From assembly GCA_040512755.1 (NCBI GenBank), contig JBEVEP010000048.1, positions 1 to 17,410 on the forward strand: 17,410 nucleotides of DNA. Reading direction: 5' to 3'. Positions 13,917 through 17,410 of this stretch are shown here, piece after piece. The position numbers and the translations under genes are program-made. Within the stretch, counting starts at the first letter, position 1, and every line of letters starts with the position of its first letter. Below the pieces are notes generated by a model. The model worked only from the letters and a program-made list of their open reading frames with translations, ran no database searches and was not told the origin of the DNA. Source of the stretch: JBEVEP01 sp040512755. Lineage in GTDB: Bacteria > Pseudomonadota > Alphaproteobacteria > Rhizobiales > Rhizobiaceae.

Positions 13917-15278
13917 CTATGCGCTCGCCTTTTCCGCAAACCACCACTGGCTCAGCACGCCCAGAAGCGAGGGGTCGAGCTTGAAGCGTCTCCTCACCCG
14001 GTAGACGAACATCGACACTTGAAGGATGTTGCCTGCGGCTGCTCCGATCGCAAGCCCGAAACTCCCACCGTAACGCAGCCCGACAAGGCACAGGGCAACG
14101 GTGACAAGGCCCGTAACAAGCGTGATGAGCATGGCCGCTCGCTGATCTCCCCAGACCATGAGAAGTACCCCTGCTGAGCCGCCACCGGCATGCACAACTT
14201 GCCCGACACCGAGAATAAGGGTCAGGGTGTAGGAATCAACATAGTTAGGGTTCCAGAACACTATGAGTGTATAGCCGGCTAATGCGAAACCGACATAGAA
14301 CATGACGGACAACGCCGCGCTAATCGTTACAAGCTTGCTCATCATGTCGTGAACAGCGGTCTCATCAGATGTCGAGCGTGCCTGTACCGCGAGCGGCGTG
14401 AAGGCCGCATTTGCGATCCCCAGAGGTACAAGAAGGACGGCAGAAAAACGCAGCGCGATGCCGTATTCCGCGACATCGTTCATGGTCCCGAGCGCGCTAA
14501 GGAGCAGGATGTCAAGCTGCGCCAATGCGAAGAAGACAAGTGTGGTTAAGAGGTTCGGCAGCGTGTGGCGGAGAATTTGGCTTGACGAGACTGTCTTGAG
14601 GGCGGGGACTTTCCAACCCGACATGGCGCGGGTAGCGAGCGGAACGCCAATAAGCAGGCAGATCGCCGAACCGATTAGAACGATCTGGAGGACGCCAGAG
14701 AGGTCTGTAGCGATGTCATTCGCAAACAGGAGAGTGAGAGTGAATGCCGTGAAGGTCCCGGTGACCGCGGCGAGGCTGGCCGAGGCGCGGATTGCGTGAA
14801 TACCGCGAAGAAGTTCCACCAGCAACGTGCTCAACGCCATCAATGGCACGATCGCCGCAATGATCGGGGTCACGGTTATCCAGGCGGAAAGGCTCTCCAT
14901 TCCAATCCTGGAGCCCAGCGAAGGCAATGTCAGCCAAGCCACTGCCGCGACCAGCAACCCCGTGCACGCCGCAAGGGCGAGTGCCTTCGCTGCGAGCACG
15001 CGTGCCCGTCCCAAATCGCCAGTGGCGACGGCTTCAGTGACGGTCGCCGGAATAGAAAAAATCAGCCCAAGTTGCGCAACGGTTGAGAGGCCGGCGATTA
15101 TGATCTGCGCGAGGAAAAATTGTCCAACCGAGGTCTGATCGAGGATGAGCGGTAGCAGGATGGAGGTTGCGATGCTGGAAACGATGACAAGTCCGCGACT
15201 GAAAAGCACGGCTTTACCTGCCCCACCGAACGACGGCACTCGAATAGGTTTGGCATTTGAGGGAGGGAAAGTAGTCAT
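13917..15278 (-). CDS. Wzx-type oligosaccharide flippase (MOP superfamily)
   Basis: A roughly 453-residue polytopic inner-membrane protein with about 12 hydrophobic segments spread evenly from the first (AVLFSRGLVIVSSIATSILL) to the last (SFGLAIGAAAGNILQVSMFV). Its pattern, with Arg in the first segment and the LAQLDILLLSALGTMNDVAEYGIA region in the second half (split at LAQLDILLLS and ALGTMNDVAEYGIA), is that of polysaccharide export proteins that flip undecaprenyl-linked repeat units to the periplasm. The position at the head of the glycosyltransferase genes agrees. The start is uncertain: ATG 15278 gives the usual short tail before the first helix, while ATG 15362 would add 28 hydrophilic residues and has AGGAG, but 13 nt away. 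Specific family membership (Wzx versus other MOP exporters) cannot be fixed by eye. Confidence 0.9.
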   Translation of the reverse strand: MTTFPPSNAKPIRVPSFGGAGKAVLFSRGLVIVSSIATSILLPLILDQTSVGQFFLAQIIIAGLSTVAQLGLIFSIPATVTEAVATGDLGRARVLAAKALALAACTGLLVAAVAWLTLPSLGSRIGMESLSAWITVTPIIAAIVPLMALSTLLVELLRGIHAIRASASLAAVTGTFTAFTLTLLFANDIATDLSGVLQIVLIGSAICLLIGVPLATRAMSGWKVPALKTVSSSQILRHTLPNLLTTLVFFALAQLDILLLSALGTMNDVAEYGIALRFSAVLLVPLGIANAAFTPLAVQARSTSDETAVHDMMSKLVTISAALSVMFYVGFALAGYTLIVFWNPNYVDSYTLTLILGVGQVVHAGGGSAGVLLMVWGDQRAAMLITLVTGLVTVALCLVGLRYGGSFGLAIGAAAGNILQVSMFVYRVRRRFKLDPSLLGVLSQWWFAEKASA

Positions 15279-15357
15279 CCAGGAAGCTTCGTGCGGCGAA
15301 TGAATTTCAATACCTAGCCGGCCGTCGTTGGCCTTGTTTAGCGCGTGGACGCAATCA

Positions 15358-15369
15358 TGCATTAATGCA
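15358..15369. repeat. 12-bp palindrome TGCATTAATGCA
   Basis: A perfect 12-bp palindrome spanning the alternative flippase ATG (15362) and lying just downstream of a candidate promoter. Its AT-rich symmetrical form suits a dimeric DNA-binding protein, but no regulator can be named. If the flippase starts at 15278, it would be in the untranslated leader. Confidence 0.4.
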
Positions 15370-15386
15370 GGGAAGCTCCTGCCGGC

Positions 15387-15414
15387 AGCCTAAGGTGCTG
15401 TCCGGCCGTGTCAA
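15387..15414 (-). promoter_or_regulatory. Candidate sigma70 promoter for the flippase-GT block
   Basis: On the minus strand TTGACA (15414-15409, perfect -35) is followed after 16 nt by TAGGCT (15392-15387), a weak -10. Transcription would begin near 15380, ahead of both possible flippase starts. The -35 overlaps one arm of the GCCGTGT/ACACGGC inverted repeat, which could be an operator. The -10 match is poor, so confidence is low. Confidence 0.3.
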
Positions 15415-15591
15415 TGTAGTGCAACACGGCTCCAACTCGGGAAATCGCTAACAGGGTCTCGGAAACAAGGCCGCCCAGTCATAGTTTTTTGCCGATGCGC
15501 CAGTGAAATTCGCTTGCGTGCACGACTCGCCGCCAGTCCATTATTTTGCCGGAGCGTCCAGAAGCACCTCTTCCGAACATTCTGGGCCGCA

Positions 15592-17175
15592 TTAGAAATC
15601 GGGCATCTCTCGCAACACGACTTTGCCCTGCTCTTTGCTATCGATGACTACGTTAGGGTTGTCTGGACCAAGCTCTTCCAGCGTCTTGCCACTGAAGTAT
15701 TCAGCCGTCAGCCGCTGAATCGATACCTTTCGACTATCATAGCCTGGTTCGATACCTGGGCCCTTGATCGCATAGAGCGCAGAATAGTTATCGATCATAT
15801 CGCGTTTGCTCAGGTTCTCGATAAAGTGCCCGGATGAGATTCGTGAGCCGTGATCACCGTGGAAGACGATGGTGGCCTGCTGCAGGGAGGGCATTTCCTC
15901 GATTTTAGTAAGGAACCCATCCAGTTTGCTGAGCAAACAGCCTACCTGCCCATAATACCAACTATAAAATTGGGAGCGCATGGCATCGAACTGTGTGCCC
16001 GTTAGATTGCGCTGTTCGACCAGATAATATGGCGAGACCCATCTGCGCTGAGCCTCACATGACGCATTAAGCACCGCTGGATTGTGGGGCAGCAAGAAGT
16101 GGGTGAAGAACATCTGGCCCGGCTTGGCGTTGGTGACATCCTCCGCGAACTCGTCAAACCAAAGAGGAAATCCATGAATGTCGAAAAAGGTTGGCACCAC
16201 ATCCGAGGGATCGCCGAAGACCGGTACCAGAATCCTGGTCACATTGTACAGAAGATAGCTTTCCGCGAAAGCTTCTTGCATTACGAGCATCGTCGCTCGA
16301 TATGCCGCGCTGCCGATATTCGCGTAAGCGCTTTGAGGATTGAACGACGGAAAGGAAACACATTCCACATCGGACGCCGCACAGAAATTTATGTGCGCGG
16401 ATTGCCGGACCTTCACTCGAAACCCATCCGCTGCCATCCGATCAAACAACGCAACCTGACCAAGTTCTGTCGCTGAGCGTGAGGCGTATTTGGAAAGTCT
16501 GCCCGCATAATCTTCGTTGAAGTCAAAATTCAGAGTTGCCGGTATGGCCCTCACTGAGAGAAAATGCCGGCTGAAGGCTTTGCCGTAGAGTTTGAACTGG
16601 TGCCTTTCGAAAAGACCTCGCACCGCCTCATAAGTTTCCTCGCCACCGGGCACTGACCGGTCAATACCCTCTGGGCCGATCATTTCGTCGAGCACGACGT
16701 ATATTATTGGCGCGTTTGGTTCCTGTGCTGCTGCGCGTGTTACAAGGACGTCCGACCGCACGATCAGCGAGAGACTAAAGGCCGCCGCGGCCCCCACAAA
16801 AGCTATTATTGCCAGCTTCTCGCGAATGACCCAAAACACAGTCGACCCAACGAGAAACGTCAACAGGAGAACGCCAGCTTTGGCCGGTCTGTCGGTAGTA
16901 AAGCTTTCCAGCAACGCGTGGCCGCCGACGGACGCGTCAATCATGAGAAGGAGGACTATCGCGGTCGCTATCGGGGTCAGCGCTGATTTGGGACCTGGCG
17001 ACTTATCAAATGCTGCCGCTACTCCGCCAAAGATACCTGCAATGATGGCGATTGACGCAATCAGTAGCAATACGGCAGGCGAGTCAGGTGGCACCGCCAG
17101 TGCCCTAACCGCTGTAACCACGGGCGCAAGTAGCGCAAGGACGGCCGCGCACAGAATTAGGGCCCGATCTCGCAT
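15592..17175 (-). CDS. Membrane protein with periplasmic alkaline-phosphatase/sulfatase-fold domain
   Basis: A 527-residue protein: five N-terminal membrane segments (about 5-27, 34-55, 65-82, 100-117, 121-140), then a periplasmic domain of the alkaline-phosphatase superfamily, an arrangement like that of phosphoethanolamine and phosphoglycerol transferases and LtaS. Metal-site motifs are recognisable: VVLDEM with Asp163, THFLLPHNP (His359, His364) and HGDHGSR (Asp441, His442). The nucleophile should lie near SVRAIPATLNF (207-217; Ser207 or Thr214), but the common DxxR context after the first Asp is not present. Four cysteines (265, 272, 373, 413) could form disulfides. In this cluster it may add or remove a phosphate- or sulfate-linked group on the exported glycan; the reaction is not predictable. 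ATG 17175 has GAGGG about 5 nt upstream, so the longer in-frame reading from 17259 is rejected. Confidence 0.88.
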   Translation of the reverse strand: MRDRALILCAAVLALLAPVVTAVRALAVPPDSPAVLLLIASIAIIAGIFGGVAAAFDKSPGPKSALTPIATAIVLLLMIDASVGGHALLESFTTDRPAKAGVLLLTFLVGSTVFWVIREKLAIIAFVGAAAAFSLSLIVRSDVLVTRAAAQEPNAPIIYVVLDEMIGPEGIDRSVPGGEETYEAVRGLFERHQFKLYGKAFSRHFLSVRAIPATLNFDFNEDYAGRLSKYASRSATELGQVALFDRMAADGFRVKVRQSAHINFCAASDVECVSFPSFNPQSAYANIGSAAYRATMLVMQEAFAESYLLYNVTRILVPVFGDPSDVVPTFFDIHGFPLWFDEFAEDVTNAKPGQMFFTHFLLPHNPAVLNASCEAQRRWVSPYYLVEQRNLTGTQFDAMRSQFYSWYYGQVGCLLSKLDGFLTKIEEMPSLQQATIVFHGDHGSRISSGHFIENLSKRDMIDNYSALYAIKGPGIEPGYDSRKVSIQRLTAEYFSGKTLEELGPDNPNVVIDSKEQGKVVLREMPDF

Positions 17176-17410
17176 TTTTCCCTCATGTGTTCCCGACTTA
17201 TCCTGGACTCCGGACACGTCTTTAGCTCCGCACACTCGACCAGGCCGATAGCCAGGCACGAAGCCTGACCTTCTCAGCCGATCTGTCGCTAGGGTTGAAG
17301 CAGACTATGCCCGCCGGCCGATATGTCGATACTCTATAGGAGGATTGCAGCCGGGAGCGTCAACCGCAGAATCTGCAGCTGCTTGAACGCCAGGATCAAG
17401 GTTGGGAGCA
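17176..17410. other. Right-hand end without an assignable gene
   Basis: This 235-bp stretch is upstream of the sulfatase-fold gene and should carry its promoter, though I see no convincing -35/-10 pair. Two minus-strand frames are open from the window edge (to stops at 17305-17307 and at 17334-17336) and could be the last codons of a further cluster gene, but both are too short to judge. An AGGAGG occurs at 17338-17343 on the plus strand with no start codon at a useful distance. Confidence 0.3.

Larger units (their letters stand above)
15279..15591. other. Gene-free region between sulfatase-fold and flippase genes
   Basis: This holds, read on the minus strand, the 3' side of the sulfatase-fold gene and the probable promoter of the flippase-GT block. 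It contains the inverted repeat GCCGTGT (15405-15411)/ACACGGC (15424-15430) with a 12-nt loop, the palindrome CTGCCGGCAG (15379-15388) and the palindrome at 15358-15369. A six-T run on the plus strand near 15485 is not attached to a hairpin. No coding sequence is supported. Confidence 0.5.

Noticed and set aside
12939..14177. Long plus-strand open frame of about 412 codons
   Set aside because: It lies antisense to the SDR and flippase genes, which have clear motifs. Its translation is rich in Arg, His and Pro without any domain, as expected of an antisense shadow in GC-rich DNA.
15514..15837. Plus-strand frame of about 107 codons
   Set aside because: Much of it is antisense to the end of the sulfatase-fold gene, and no upstream ribosome site or domain was seen.
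17305..17409. Minus-strand frames open at the right edge, possible C-terminus of another cluster gene
   Set aside because: Only 25-35 codons are visible in two competing frames with no motif, so coding cannot be supported.

Overview
The window looks like a chromosomal segment of a GC-rich alphaproteobacterium, most likely one of the Hyphomicrobiales (Mesorhizobium-like). This is an inference. It rests on overall protein style, on a class III cyclase fused to a TolB-like/TPR tail (a type expanded in rhizobia), and on weak, often GTG- or TTG-initiated translation starts. I saw no rRNA, tRNA, CRISPR array, insertion sequence or phage gene.

Left part (1-6121): an alpha/beta hydrolase; an oppositely oriented adenylate/guanylate cyclase with TolB-like and TPR regions; then a run of plus-strand envelope genes. 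These are a Tat/lipoprotein-type L,D-transpeptidase, a 46-residue lipoprotein ending in lysine, a lipoprotein with a possible permuted papain-like (DUF4105/LRAT-style) His...Cys arrangement, and a tight two-gene unit. That unit pairs an integral-membrane isoprenylcysteine-methyltransferase-family protein with a stand-alone acyltransferase resembling the catalytic domain of 2-oxoacid dehydrogenase E2. A structured, probably terminating region (6157-6226) separates this half from the convergent right half.

Right part (6225-17175, all minus strand): a surface-polysaccharide cluster. In transcription order (right to left) it encodes a five-helix membrane protein with a periplasmic alkaline-phosphatase/sulfatase-fold domain, a Wzx-type flippase, an extended SDR, a GT4 and a GT2 glycosyltransferase (start/stop overlaps ATGA and TTGA). 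A 330-bp gap follows, then a WbuB-like GT4 and three sugar-nucleotide enzymes: an RmlD-like reductase, an FnlA/WbjB/CapE-type 4,6-dehydratase/5-epimerase, and a non-hydrolysing 2-epimerase. The three enzymes should turn UDP-GlcNAc into a UDP-N-acetyl-6-deoxy-L-hexosamine. Because the reductase is RmlD-like and lacks the CapF/WbjC cupin domain, UDP-L-QuiNAc is at least as likely as UDP-L-FucNAc. WbuB would transfer that residue, the GT4/GT2 pair would extend the repeat unit, the flippase would export the lipid-linked unit, and the sulfatase-fold protein would decorate or trim it in the periplasm. No initiating phosphosugar transferase and no Wzy polymerase are visible, so the cluster probably continues beyond the window or depends on genes elsewhere.

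The points most worth a second look are the sugar made by the 6225-9273 trio, the sulfatase-fold protein, the SDR whose YxxxK lysine is replaced by histidine, the alternating GCGACG/CGTCGC hexamers in the 330-bp gap, and the unfamiliar lipoprotein and acyltransferase genes of the left half.
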